A stretch of 20,839 nt of DNA. It comes from an uncultured Clostridia bacterium (GTDB lineage Bacteria > Bacillota > Clostridia > Christensenellales > Borkfalkiaceae). Position numbers and translations under genes: made by a program. The DNA lies in assembly GCA_947629875.1 (NCBI GenBank), contig CANRFK010000011.1, forward strand, positions 1 to 20,839. The letters are read 5' to 3'. Below are positions 1 to 8,344 of this stretch, piece after piece; the stretch's first letter is position 1, and every line of letters starts with the position of its first letter. The notes below the pieces were generated by a model, which was not told the origin of the DNA, searched no databases, and worked only from the letters and a program-made list of their open reading frames with translations.

Positions 1-554
1 GCGCGATGGGGTGCTCCAAGACGGCGCAGGCGCTCATCACCAAGTTCAACTACGAAGAGCGCAACATGAAGGTGCTGCTCCTCAAGCCCGCCATCGACAC
101 GCGGGACGGGGCGACCGTCGTCAAATCGCGCATCGGGCTCCAACAGGACGCCATCGCGGTGGGGCAGGACGAAGACCTCCACGCGCTGTACCTTAATAAG
201 TATTCCGATTGCAATGTCATCATTGTGGACGAATGCCAATTTCTCGCCCCCGAGCAGGTGGATGAGCTCGCCGACATCGTCATCGAACGCAACATTCCCG
301 TGCTGTGCTTCGGGCTTGCGACGGATTTCACGACCCACCTCTTCCCGGGCAGCAAGCGGCTGTTCGAGATCGCCGAGTCCATCTCCGAGATCAAGTCGGT
401 GTGTACCTGCGGCGCCAAGGCGACGGTCAATGCCCGCCTCGACGACGAGGGACATATCGTGACGGAGGGCTCGCAGGTTCTCCTCGGCGGGAACGATCGG
501 TATGTTGCAATGTGCAGAAAATGCTGGCTGAAATACAGGGCGGAGCAGTCGTAA
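1..554 (+). CDS. tdk: Thymidine kinase, 5'-truncated by the window edge
   Basis: Phosphorylates thymidine (and deoxyuridine) to the monophosphate with ATP in the cytoplasmic pyrimidine salvage pathway. The reading frame is open to the left edge (codon GCG at 3-5 precedes the ATG at 6), and the visible AMGCSKT is the end of the P-loop, so the true start lies upstream and the ATG at 6 is internal. Numbering from that Met: Walker B VIIVDECQF at 71-79, the thymidine-binding lid region FGLATDF...FPGSKRL at 102-119, and a zinc site made of CTCG (133-136) and CRKC (180-183). GGNDRY before the last Cys pair is typical of the family. About 180 residues remain of a usual 190-200, so little is missing. 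Family assignment is firm. A functional link to the downstream nuclease genes is only suggested by position. Confidence 0.95.
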   Translation, partial: AMGCSKTAQALITKFNYEERNMKVLLLKPAIDTRDGATVVKSRIGLQQDAIAVGQDEDLHALYLNKYSDCNVIIVDECQFLAPEQVDELADIVIERNIPVLCFGLATDFTTHLFPGSKRLFEIAESISEIKSVCTCGAKATVNARLDDEGHIVTEGSQVLLGGNDRYVAMCRKCWLKYRAEQS

Positions 555-717
555 AGCAAAGAGGGGGACGCGCGCAGCGTGCTTTGCGCCGCTCCCTGCT
601 GCAACCCCTTTTCCCCGAAAGCGCAAACGCCGTTCGGGGAAGCGATGAATGCGTACGATCGCCGCTCGCGGGCGGCAACAAAAGAAAATTCAGAGTTGGG
701 AGGTATAGTACATAGCC
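555..717. other. Gap between tdk and the nuclease gene, with an inverted repeat
   Basis: 163 bp without a gene. A perfect 9-bp inverted repeat (TTCCCCGAA at 611-619, TTCGGGGAA at 633-641, 13-nt loop) and a weaker GCCGC/GCGGC pair at 661-676 are present. Neither is followed by a T-run on the + strand, so no intrinsic terminator for tdk is evident. No convincing sigma-A promoter was found, so read-through from tdk into the nuclease gene is possible. Confidence 0.5.
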
Positions 718-2994
718 ATGGAAAAATCAATGCGAAAAATTTTATCTGTTCTTCTGTGTGCGGCGTTGTTCCTGTTGGGGATCGGCGTCGCGGGGACTGC
801 GTCTGCGCAGAAGGTCTCCGCAGCGACCACGGATTATTATTCCGGGATCACCGCGGATAAGGGCACAGCGCTTTTGGGGCAGTTGCATGACCTCATCGTA
901 GATACGCATACCTATTATAGCAGTTACGACGATTGCAAGACCAAGGCGTCTCTGACCGATCCCTCCGAGAACGGGGTTCTGGAATTCTATACGCATGAGA
1001 CCTATCCCAACAATTTCGGAAGTTCCACAGGCGTTTTGAACCGCGAGCATGTCTGGCCGAAGAGCCTCGGGCATTGGGAAACTTCCAATGCGGGCAGCGA
1101 CCTGCATCATATCCGTCCCACGGAGTACACCACAAATAGTGCCCGCGGCAACAATAAATACGGAGAAATTTCGGGCGGCACGGCAGTTTATTCCAGCAAG
1201 GGCGGACTTGCCGGTTACAAAACCAGCAGCGTGTATGAGCCGAACGATAACGTCAAGGGCGACGCTGCCCGTATCGTGATGTATGTGTACACCCACTACA
1301 ACACGGCTTCCAGAGTCTACGGGACGAAGGAGAGCAAGGGGAGCGGAGCGCTTTCCTTTACCAATATTATGTCCGCAAGCAGCGAGAGCGCGGCGATAGA
1401 GCTTCTTCTCGAATGGAATGAGCTTGATCCCGTCGACGAGATCGAGCGCACCCGCAACGAAGCGGTGTACAAAATTCAGGGCAACCGCAATCCCTTCATC
1501 GACAACGAAACCTACGCCGAAGCGATCTGGGGCGACGGCACCGCAGTGGGCGGCGGCGGAACAGACGTCGGCGGCGGCGGCGGAACAGGTACGACGACCC
1601 CTACAGAGACCTTCCATCCCATCACCGAACCGGAGGAGGGCACGTACTATCTCGGAATGAACGTGAACGGCACCTACTACTATGCGCAGGACTCGATCGT
1701 CAATAATTACTACATCGGCACGACGACGGATATCAACAGCGCGTCGGAGTACACGCTCACCAAACAGGGTGACGGCTGGATCATCAAGACGGGGTCGAAA
1801 TACCTTGAAGCGGTGGCGAGCGGTACCCACGCGAACCCCACATTCAAAACTACGCCGACATCGGGCAAGACATGGTCGTGGGACAGTGAGAATCAGGTGT
1901 TCATTTGGTCGGACGGCACCAATGAGATGTTCCTCGGAAATTATAACGGATATACCAATATCGGCGGTGCGTTCATCTCCTATATCAATAGCGATTATCA
2001 CGCCCAACTCGGCACCTACGGCACGGGCGGCTCGCAGGGCGGCGGAACGGAGCATCAGCATACCTATCAGTATCAGGATCTCAACGATACGTATCACACC
2101 GTTACTTGCTCGGGTTGCAGCGAGGTGAACAGGCAGGAAGCGCATGTCTATACCGACGCGCAAGATACGACCTGCAATCTCTGCAATCACGTAAGAACGA
2201 TCGGCGGCGGCACCCAAGGCGGCGGCGGAACGCAGGGCGGAACGGGGAAAATTACGATCACCCTTGATAGCTTCACCCTCACCGACAACTACAATTTCCA
2301 AACGTGGTCGTCGGGCGGCGTCACGGGTACGGCGTTTATTTTCGGCGGGAATGCGAATTATCAGCCCGAACAGGGCATGCAGTTCAGCAAGGTGAAGGAC
2401 GGTTATAGTTACTACCTTGCCAACACGACGGCAGTCCCCGGCCCGATCGTATCCGTTAAATTGGTCGCCAACGGGCAGTATTCCAACGATTGGAGCGTCT
2501 TGACCTCCGATACTTCGTTCGGCCAAGTTACGGGAAAGCCTACGGGCGGAACCAACCACGGTTCGAAGGCGGTTTCCTCCTCGGGCGAAACATGGAACAT
2601 CGACGGGGACGATACCTTCTTTGCCATCACGTACGATACGACAGGTTTCGCGGGCTACCTCGCAAGCATTGAGATCACCTACGCCACAGGCGGCTCGCAG
2701 GGCGGCGGCACGCAGGGCGGCGGCGAAGTCGGCGGCGGCCAAAGCGAAGCGTTCCACACCGCAGTGGAGGGGATCGTCTCCGAGGGCTCGCTCGAAGCGA
2801 GGGCCGCTTCGCTGAACGAGGCGATCGCGGCATACAAGACACTCACCGAAGCGGAACGCAGTGCGGCGGCTGCCGATGTGCAGAAGTTGCAGGCTGCGAT
2901 CGCGGCATATAACGAGGCGGTGCGCAAATTCAACGCGGCCGCAAGCGCGAGCGAAGGGCTGGCTCTGCAGGCCGCCGGAAGCATGTTGAATTAA
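718..2994 (+). CDS. Secreted multidomain endonuclease I (EndA/Vvn-type nuclease)
   Basis: Predicted exported nuclease that cuts DNA (and possibly RNA) outside the cell. Residues 1-30 form a signal peptide ending ASA, with no lipobox. The endonuclease I domain spans about 40-265, with the catalytic motif NREHVWPKS (108-116; E110-H111 match the Glu-His pair of the Vvn family), SDLHHIRPT (127-135) and NSARGN (140-145), which fits the metal-binding Asn segment. Then follow a Gly-rich linker (about 275-295), a beta-rich module starting GTYYLGM (about 300-437), a Cys/His-rich segment with two CxxC pairs (about 444-495), a second beta-rich module (510-663), another Gly-rich linker and a helical Ala/Glu-rich tail (677-758). 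Three of these module types recur in the 1888-residue lipoprotein of this window. No sortase motif or membrane anchor is visible. The Shine-Dalgarno GGGAGG at 698-703 is 14 nt from this ATG, slightly far; an in-frame ATG at 730 also exists. Confidence 0.9.
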   Translation: MEKSMRKILSVLLCAALFLLGIGVAGTASAQKVSAATTDYYSGITADKGTALLGQLHDLIVDTHTYYSSYDDCKTKASLTDPSENGVLEFYTHETYPNNFGSSTGVLNREHVWPKSLGHWETSNAGSDLHHIRPTEYTTNSARGNNKYGEISGGTAVYSSKGGLAGYKTSSVYEPNDNVKGDAARIVMYVYTHYNTASRVYGTKESKGSGALSFTNIMSASSESAAIELLLEWNELDPVDEIERTRNEAVYKIQGNRNPFIDNETYAEAIWGDGTAVGGGGTDVGGGGGTGTTTPTETFHPITEPEEGTYYLGMNVNGTYYYAQDSIVNNYYIGTTTDINSASEYTLTKQGDGWIIKTGSKYLEAVASGTHANPTFKTTPTSGKTWSWDSENQVFIWSDGTNEMFLGNYNGYTNIGGAFISYINSDYHAQLGTYGTGGSQGGGTEHQHTYQYQDLNDTYHTVTCSGCSEVNRQEAHVYTDAQDTTCNLCNHVRTIGGGTQGGGGTQGGTGKITITLDSFTLTDNYNFQTWSSGGVTGTAFIFGGNANYQPEQGMQFSKVKDGYSYYLANTTAVPGPIVSVKLVANGQYSNDWSVLTSDTSFGQVTGKPTGGTNHGSKAVSSSGETWNIDGDDTFFAITYDTTGFAGYLASIEITYATGGSQGGGTQGGGEVGGGQSEAFHTAVEGIVSEGSLEARAASLNEAIAAYKTLTEAERSAAAADVQKLQAAIAAYNEAVRKFNAAASASEGLALQAAGSMLN

Positions 2995-3008
2995 GGGGGA
3001 AAAACAGT

Positions 3009-3590
3009 ATGAAAACCAAAAAATTGTTTGTCTTTATCGCGGCAGGGGCGCTCATCTGCCTTGCGGGCTGCGGCTCCGGGGACGGGAAACGCTTTGATTC
3101 CCTCAACAAAATGCTGGCGGAGGATTATACGAAGATCTCCCTCACCGTCACCGATACCTTCGCGGAGGGCAGCGTTCTCATCGGCGAGTACACCATCACG
3201 CAGGCGGAGGAAGGCAAGAAAATCGAGTACTCCGTGGAGCGTTTCGGCGAGATCTCGCTCGAGGGCTCGAATGAGACCAAGGTCATCCTTACGGGCACGG
3301 CGATCGTCAAGGACGGAGAAATCGTCAGCACCACGGGGGACGCCATCGAACTGCCCGAGGGGATCGGCGGGGGATATACCTTCGCGTCGGAGTACTTCGC
3401 CAACGTGAAGTTCGGGGACGGCTCCCTGACGGCGGACGTCACGGACGCGGGCAACTTCTTCGGCTGCACCATCACCTGCACGGATATGAAAGTGGAGGCG
3501 TCGTTCGGCGACGCGCTCACCTCGCTCAACATCGGCTTCACGGCGGCGGATGGCACGGCTGTGGAGTACGCGTACACCTTTACCGCCTGA
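3009..3590 (+). CDS. Small lipoprotein of unknown function
   Basis: 193 residues. A short basic N-terminus, a hydrophobic stretch and the lipobox LAGC (Cys21) mark an exported lipoprotein anchored on the outer face of the membrane. The mature part (about 170 residues) is rich in alternating hydrophobic, Thr and acidic residues and looks like an all-beta fold. It has one CTITC pair late in the sequence. I recognise no catalytic motif and no family. The start is supported by AGGGGGA just upstream. It lies 14 bp after the nuclease stop codon on the same strand, so the two are probably cotranscribed and it may serve the nuclease as an anchor, inhibitor or chaperone, but that is inference only. 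No T-tailed hairpin follows it. Confidence 0.8.
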   Translation: MKTKKLFVFIAAGALICLAGCGSGDGKRFDSLNKMLAEDYTKISLTVTDTFAEGSVLIGEYTITQAEEGKKIEYSVERFGEISLEGSNETKVILTGTAIVKDGEIVSTTGDAIELPEGIGGGYTFASEYFANVKFGDGSLTADVTDAGNFFGCTITCTDMKVEASFGDALTSLNIGFTAADGTAVEYAYTFTA

Positions 3591-3890
3591 AAACGCGGCC
3601 GTAGCCGCCTCCCCGCCCCGAACGGGGAAAGCGGCGTTGCGCTCCCCAAGCGGGATGCCGCCCGACCTGCGGACGCGATCGGGCGGTGGCACAGCGCGGG
3701 AATATATTAAGATCCGAGGCCGCGGATCCCTTCGTCGGCCATGTAGCGCGGGCGGACGGCATCCGCGGACAGAGCGGCGCGCCGCCGCAGGTTGCGGCGC
3801 ATAAGGAAACGTGCGGGCGTAATTTTTCGCCCGTACCGGAAGGGTTTTGCCAACGGACGGAACAGAGCCGTGAGGCAATGTAATTCTTTC
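3591..3890. other. Gene-free GC-rich region with consecutive palindromes
   Basis: About 300 bp with no credible gene. Short inverted repeats follow one another: CCCC/GGGG with loop GAAC (3616-3627); CCGCCCGA/TCGGGCGG (3658-3665 with 3679-3686); GCGGA/TCCGC (3752-3766); GCGCCGC/GCGGCGC (3779-3785 with 3794-3800); and GTGCGGGCG/CGCCCGTAC (3811-3819 with 3828-3836, one G-U pair). None has a T-run on its 3' side, so they are not ordinary intrinsic terminators. It could be a structured RNA, a processing or stabilising region, or a decayed gene. I matched no known RNA family by eye. Confidence 0.45.
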
Positions 3891-4007
3891 ACAAAATAGT
3901 TTACTTTGTAACATAGCGACCATGCAAATTTGATATTTTTATTAAAAAAATTGATAATTTGCTGTCGAAAAAAGCACATTTATTTATAAGAAATGTTCGA
4001 TTTAGTC

Positions 4008-4036
4008 TTGACTTATTCTTTCAAAAATGCTATAAT
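4008..4036 (+). promoter_or_regulatory. Sigma-A-type promoter for the ABC transporter operon
   Basis: TTGACT (4008-4013), a 17-nt spacer and a perfect TATAAT (4031-4036) lie inside an AT-rich block (about 3880-4045) that stands out from the GC-rich surroundings. Transcription would start near 4043, giving a leader of about 80 nt before the ATG at 4123. It is the only strong + strand promoter I see before the long gene string that runs to the terminator at 18299. Confidence 0.85.
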
Positions 4037-4122
4037 CAAGCCGTAGGTTAAATTTGCGGAACGGCGGATGCGCCGCAGGGGAACGGGCGGAATCCGAAAA
4101 CACGTATGGAGGAAAGGAAAAT

Positions 4123-4431
4123 ATGACCGAGCTGCTGGCGCTGAACTCGCTGAAACAGGTAGATATCATCTTCTTTATTGCGCTCGGTGCGGTCATCGCG
4201 CTCTGCGTGATATTTTATTTTTTGATCCCCGTATTCAACAAGAAACAATACAGAGAGCAACGCGAAAACCTGAAAAAGCGGGAAGTTGCGTTCAAATCCA
4301 ATATCAAGCGGACGGACGGGTCTCCCACCGCAGAGGAACCCGCCGAAGAGAAGGAGGCGGCCGAAGCGCAGCCGCTTCCCGAAGGGGCGTCCGCAGGGCA
4401 TACAGATCCGATAGAGCATGAAGAAAAGTAA
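4123..4431 (+). CDS. Small single-pass membrane protein, first gene of the transporter operon
   Basis: 102 residues from the ATG at 4123, chosen because GGAGGAAAGG lies immediately upstream. An in-frame ATG at 4054 would add 23 residues of low-complexity, non-conserved-looking sequence and lacks a good ribosome binding site. One transmembrane helix (about 14-34) is followed by a basic, probably helical stretch (KKQYREQRENLKKRE) and then an acidic Ala/Glu/Pro-rich tail that is likely disordered. The predicted topology is N-out with a cytoplasmic tail. The last 14 bp overlap the start of the next gene, implying translational coupling. I recognise no family. Its place ahead of the ATPase and permeases suggests an accessory subunit or regulator of the importer, by position only. 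Confidence 0.75.
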   Translation: MTELLALNSLKQVDIIFFIALGAVIALCVIFYFLIPVFNKKQYREQRENLKKREVAFKSNIKRTDGSPTAEEPAEEKEAAEAQPLPEGASAGHTDPIEHEEK

Positions 4432-5728
4432 AGTTTTTGCGATCATCGTTTATTTTATCTTCACGTTCGGGATCGGGATCGTGTTCTCGATGACCTTGCC
4501 GGGATATTTTGCAACGTTTACGGTTCCGTCGCAAGTTGTCAAAAGCGCCCTGCGGGACGAAGATTTTATCACAGGTATCGTTCTTACCGAGCCCGTCGGG
4601 TTTTATCGGCACCCCGTGCTCGATTGCAAATTCGAAGAGGGCGGCGGCGTCGTCCTGTACGAGACGGTGATGGAAGTCTACGACAGGAAGTCCGCAGAGG
4701 CGGGCGAAACCTCGGTAAACGGACTGACCCACGGCATGCTGTACAAGTGCTACGAGGGCTATGTGTACGGCGTCGAAGACAGGTACGACGTATTTTCCAA
4801 GACGGACAACAAGACGTCGCTCCGGGTGACGGCAGCGGACGGGACGGAAAAGGTCTTGCCTCTCCTCGACTACGATTCCAACGGGGACGGAAACAACGAT
4901 GGCATCTCCTCCTTTGAACAAAACGGGTTTGTCCTGTTGGAGATTCGCGAAGGCGATGTTCCCTCCGTCAAATCGCTTGCCTTCACCGATAGATCGGGCA
5001 ACACGGTGTTCACCGCCGCGGCGGGACAGGCTCTCACCTTCCAAAGCGTGTTCTTCGACTGCTTCGGCGACATCGCGGCCTACAATCAGCTGGTCGCGGA
5101 TGGGAACAGGGCAAACATATCCGATGAAGAGCTGAACGCGCTCCTCGGCCGCCGCAACGATTACGTGCAGGAAGTGAAGGAGAAACTCGGTGCAACCGCA
5201 GACTGCGCAGTCACCGCAAGTTCGGAGGAATACGCGGCGGCGGCAAAGGCGATCCGCAACCGCGCGAACAAAAAGGCGACCCCGTTCATCATTGTATACT
5301 TCGTCGTCATCTACATCATTGCGGATTTCCTCCTGGGGTCGCATCTCATCATCAAGTTCTTCCAATGGTTCTTGTTCAAAGTATGCAAGATCCCGCACAA
5401 GGCGAAGAAGGCGCCCAAGAAAGAAGAAGTTTTCGGCCACGACTATTTCTGCATGGTGACGCTCAAATTGGATGTCTCGGAGATCCCCGAGTTCAACGGC
5501 AGCGTGGAGATCAAGTACTCCCGCGACGGGGAAGAGGCGGTGTTCACGCTTCTGAAAGCGGACGGCTATTCCGCGGCGCTGCGTCTCAAAGCGGGGCTGT
5601 ACGTCAATCCGTTCATCGATATCGACAGGACTTACGCACCCGTCGATCTTCCCGACAATCTGGAAGTCGAAGGGTATCAGATGGAACAGACAGTAAAAAT
5701 CGTCAAACGAGAGGTTGAAAGTATATGA
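4418..5728 (+). CDS. Membrane protein with large extracytoplasmic domain, unknown function
   Basis: 436 residues. An N-terminal transmembrane helix (about 7-27) is followed by roughly 255 residues predicted outside the cell, a second transmembrane helix (about 289-309), an aromatic amphipathic stretch (FFQWFLFKVCK) and a basic KKAPKK linker. A cytoplasmic beta-rich domain (about 345-436) contains repeated short strands such as VTLKLDVSEIP and GSVEIKYSRDGEEAVF. The outer part includes an acidic YDSNGDGNNDG loop (about 150-160) that resembles a calcium-binding loop. Its start overlaps the preceding gene by 14 bp and its stop overlaps the ATPase start (ATGA at 5725-5728), so it is tightly coupled to the ABC importer. 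I do not recognise the family. A sensor or accessory subunit linking an outer signal to the ATPase would fit the topology, but this is inference. Confidence 0.8.
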   Translation: MKKSKVFAIIVYFIFTFGIGIVFSMTLPGYFATFTVPSQVVKSALRDEDFITGIVLTEPVGFYRHPVLDCKFEEGGGVVLYETVMEVYDRKSAEAGETSVNGLTHGMLYKCYEGYVYGVEDRYDVFSKTDNKTSLRVTAADGTEKVLPLLDYDSNGDGNNDGISSFEQNGFVLLEIREGDVPSVKSLAFTDRSGNTVFTAAAGQALTFQSVFFDCFGDIAAYNQLVADGNRANISDEELNALLGRRNDYVQEVKEKLGATADCAVTASSEEYAAAAKAIRNRANKKATPFIIVYFVVIYIIADFLLGSHLIIKFFQWFLFKVCKIPHKAKKAPKKEEVFGHDYFCMVTLKLDVSEIPEFNGSVEIKYSRDGEEAVFTLLKADGYSAALRLKAGLYVNPFIDIDRTYAPVDLPDNLEVEGYQMEQTVKIVKREVESI

Positions 5729-7164
5729 GGATTTCCATTCAGCACCTGACCAAGATCTTCCCCAGCCGTACGAGAGGGGGAAAGGCCGTGCACGCCGTGG
5801 AGGATATGAACATCGAAATTCCTTCGGGCGGGCTCGTCGGCTTGCTCGGTCCCTCGGGCTGCGGTAAGTCTACCACGCTCTTCATGTTGAGCGGGCTCGA
5901 GAGCCCTTCCTCGGGCAGGATCCTGTTTGACGATCAGGATGTCACCACGCTCGCCGCAGAAAAGCGCGGCGTCGGTTTGGTTTTCCAGAATTATGCGCTG
6001 TATCCGCACATGACGGTGCAGCAGAATATCCGCTTCCCGCTCGACAATATGCGTATTAAAAAGGAAGAGGGGAACGCCCGCGCGCTCGATGCAGCCCGCC
6101 TCGTCCAGATCGAGGATCTCATGGCGCGCAAGCCCAACGAGCTCTCGGGCGGCCAGCAACAGCGCGTCGCCATCGCCCGCGCCCTCGTGAAGATGCCCAA
6201 CGTCCTCCTCCTCGACGAGCCTCTTTCCAACCTCGACGCCCGTTTGCGGTTACAGACGCGCGAAGAGATCAAACGCATCCAGCGCACGACGGGCATCACG
6301 ACGGTGTTCGTCACGCACGACCAAGAGGAGGCGATGAGCATCTGCGATACGATGGTCGTCATGAAGCTCGGCGTTGTGCAGCAGGTCGGCGCTCCGCAGG
6401 ACATCTACGACGATCCCAACAATTTGTTCGTCGCCAACTTCCTCGGGACGCCGCCTATCAATATTTTCAAGGGTAAGATCGCGGGCGGCAAGGTCTACAT
6501 CGGCGAAGAGGCCATTGCGGACGCGCCGTGGGAGACGCCCTTCGACGATCAGGAAGTGTTCGTCGGCATCCGTCCCGAAGGGTTTATCTACAGCGAGAAC
6601 GGCGCGCTCACCCTCAATGTGGATCACATCGAGGTCATGGGCAGGGATAAATCCGTCGTCTCCACGCATGAGAGTTCCACAAAGCCCATCGTGCGCAGCA
6701 TCATCGACAGCGACATTCTGTTGCCCGCAATGAGCCAATTGAAATTCAACATCAAACCGAATAAACTGTTCCTGTTCAGCGCAGCGACGGAAGAGCGGGT
6801 GCAATATCCCGTCAACGTATTCAAGGGCAGGATCGAGGGCGGCAAAGTGTACATCGGCGAAGAGGCCGTTGCGGAGACCGCGCTCGAAGACCGCGAAGTC
6901 TACGTCGGCATCGGCCCCGACGGGTTGATGTACAATGAAAACGGTGCGTTCACCCTGCAAGTGAGCGGGGTCGCGGAAGAAGAGGGGAAGAAGGTCGTTG
7001 CCGCCGCGCACGAAAATTCCGAAAAGCCCGGCGTGCAGTGCTTCCTCGACGGTTCCGCGGAGTTGCCCGCAGAGACCGAAACGCTGAAATTCAACATCAA
7101 ATCCAATAAGCTGTCCTTGTACGACGCAGAGACGAAAGAGAGGTTGAGCAATGGAAGAGAATAA
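5725..7164 (+). CDS. ABC importer ATPase (MsmK/UgpC/MalK type) with duplicated C-terminal domain
   Basis: Cytoplasmic ATPase that powers a CUT1-type importer with the two permeases downstream. All motifs are present: Walker A GPSGCGKST (42-50), a Q-loop in VFQNYALYPHMT, signature LSGGQ (140-144), Walker B VLLLDEP (160-166), the D-loop SNLDA and the H-loop His198. The protein is 479 residues against a usual 360-380. The excess is a second copy of the C-terminal TOBE/MOP-like regulatory region: copy 1 is about 246-363 and copy 2 about 364-479. Both share the order FKG(K/R)I, GGKVYIGEEA, VGI(R/G)P(E/D)G, a Glu/Asn-Gly-Ala segment, LKFNIK and a KER/EER end. In MalK-like proteins this region binds regulators or substrates of signalling, so doubling could alter control. 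The start overlaps the previous gene by 4 bp and the 3' end overlaps the permease gene by 14 bp. Confidence 0.95.
   Translation: MRISIQHLTKIFPSRTRGGKAVHAVEDMNIEIPSGGLVGLLGPSGCGKSTTLFMLSGLESPSSGRILFDDQDVTTLAAEKRGVGLVFQNYALYPHMTVQQNIRFPLDNMRIKKEEGNARALDAARLVQIEDLMARKPNELSGGQQQRVAIARALVKMPNVLLLDEPLSNLDARLRLQTREEIKRIQRTTGITTVFVTHDQEEAMSICDTMVVMKLGVVQQVGAPQDIYDDPNNLFVANFLGTPPINIFKGKIAGGKVYIGEEAIADAPWETPFDDQEVFVGIRPEGFIYSENGALTLNVDHIEVMGRDKSVVSTHESSTKPIVRSIIDSDILLPAMSQLKFNIKPNKLFLFSAATEERVQYPVNVFKGRIEGGKVYIGEEAVAETALEDREVYVGIGPDGLMYNENGAFTLQVSGVAEEEGKKVVAAAHENSEKPGVQCFLDGSAELPAETETLKFNIKSNKLSLYDAETKERLSNGRE
6460..7161 (+). repeat. Internal tandem duplication within the ATPase gene
   Basis: Two in-frame copies of about 350 bp each (about 6460-6813 and 6814-7161) encode the two TOBE-like regions. 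The DNA is still clearly similar at both ends: both contain TACATCGGCGAAGAGGCC and AAATTCAACATCAAA at matching positions, while the middles have diverged. The duplication is therefore older than the perfect 120-bp repeat further downstream. Confidence 0.85.
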
Positions 7165-8332
7165 CGGAAACGCCGGTGCGATCGCGAAGGCTCCTCCGAA
7201 GAAGCACAACAGGTTCGCGCAGTACTTTATCAATTTAGGCGCCCGCATCAAGGGGTGGTTCGTCGATATGTACGGGGCGATCAAGGACTTTTTCTACGGC
7301 TTCACCAAGGCGGGGCGTGCGGAGAAAAAGGCGCGCAAGGCGGAAGGCCCGCAGCTTTCCCGCAGGGAACGGTTGCGCCGCGGCCTCAAAACGCAGAGCG
7401 GCTGGCTGTTCGTTTTGCCCGCGCTCGCCTTGATGGCGGTCTTCACCTTCTATCCCATCATCGCGTCGTTCGTCAATTCTTTCAAGCAGGGCTATTCGGG
7501 CATGACGGGCAAATTCAACGGCTGGGGTGCCGATAACTTTGTCCGCGTGTTGAAGGGCGATACGGGCACAGGCGGTGCGAGTTTCACGCAATGCCTTGTC
7601 AACACGATGCTCCTCACCTTTATTTCCGTTCCGCTATCCACCCTCCTCGCGCTTCTCATCAGTGTTGCGCTCAATTCCATCAAGCGGATCCAGAAGGCTT
7701 ATCAAACCATTCTCTTCCTGCCTTATCTTACCAACGCGCTCGCGATGGGCGCCGTGTTTGCTACTTTCTTCAAAATTATCGGTACCTCAAATAACACCGA
7801 AACGGTCGGCTTGGTCAACATTGTTCTCGGCTGGTTCGGCATCAAGCCCATCGACTGGGTGGGGCTCACTTCACCGCACTGGCAGCTCGGCAGTTTGAGT
7901 ATCCCATGGGCAAAATATATCGTCACGATCATCTACGAAGTCTGGTCGGGGCTGCCCTTCAAGATCCTCATTTTGTTCAGCGCGATGCAGTCCATCAACA
8001 AGCAGTATTACGATGCCGCCAAGGTGGATGGTGCGAGCCGGTGGACGACGCTGTGGAAGATCACGGCGCCTATGATCATGCCGCAGATAAGCTATTTGCT
8101 TGTGACGGGCATCATGGGCGGCATGAAGCAGTACTCGGCGATCATCGGTCTGTTCGGCACAACGATGGGGCAGGATTACGATATGGGCACGATGGTCGGC
8201 TACCTGTACAACTACATCGAACTCGGGCAGACGGGTTACGCGTATGCGGGTTCGCTGCTCCTCTTCATCATCATCATGATCATCACGTTCTTCAACAACA
8301 AGATCACCAAGAAACGGACCACATACAGATAA
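7151..8332 (+). CDS. CUT1 ABC importer permease (MalF/UgpA-like) with N-terminal extension
   Basis: Membrane subunit forming half of the importer channel. About 85 residues of charged and amphipathic sequence precede the first transmembrane helix (WLFVLPALALMAVFTFYP). This part contains an aromatic stretch FAQYFINLGARIKGWF and a basic RRERLRRG stretch. Six transmembrane helices of the binding-protein-dependent transport family follow. The cytoplasmic EAA loop that docks on the ATPase is DAAKVDGASRW...ITAPMIMP, with the key AAxxDG at 289-294. MalF-type proteins often carry an N-terminal addition, but here it looks soluble or peripheral rather than membrane-spanning. The ATG overlaps the ATPase gene by 14 bp. 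The next permease starts 12 bp downstream. The family is certain; the substrate cannot be read from the sequence. Confidence 0.95.
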   Translation: MEENNGNAGAIAKAPPKKHNRFAQYFINLGARIKGWFVDMYGAIKDFFYGFTKAGRAEKKARKAEGPQLSRRERLRRGLKTQSGWLFVLPALALMAVFTFYPIIASFVNSFKQGYSGMTGKFNGWGADNFVRVLKGDTGTGGASFTQCLVNTMLLTFISVPLSTLLALLISVALNSIKRIQKAYQTILFLPYLTNALAMGAVFATFFKIIGTSNNTETVGLVNIVLGWFGIKPIDWVGLTSPHWQLGSLSIPWAKYIVTIIYEVWSGLPFKILILFSAMQSINKQYYDAAKVDGASRWTTLWKITAPMIMPQISYLLVTGIMGGMKQYSAIIGLFGTTMGQDYDMGTMVGYLYNYIELGQTGYAYAGSLLLFIIIMIITFFNNKITKKRTTYR

Positions 8333-8344
8333 GGAGGAGAGGGG

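Noticed and set aside
611..641. Inverted repeat after tdk as an intrinsic terminator
   Set aside because: No T-run follows on the + strand; kept only as a noted inverted repeat.
742..2757. Minus-strand open frame of 671 codons opposite the endonuclease I gene
   Set aside because: Composition shadow of the nuclease gene; no family motifs and no ribosome binding site logic.
4054..4122. Longer N-terminus for the first operon gene using the ATG at 4054
   Set aside because: The ATG at 4123 has a strong ribosome binding site and directly precedes a typical membrane protein start; the extra 23 residues look like leader sequence.
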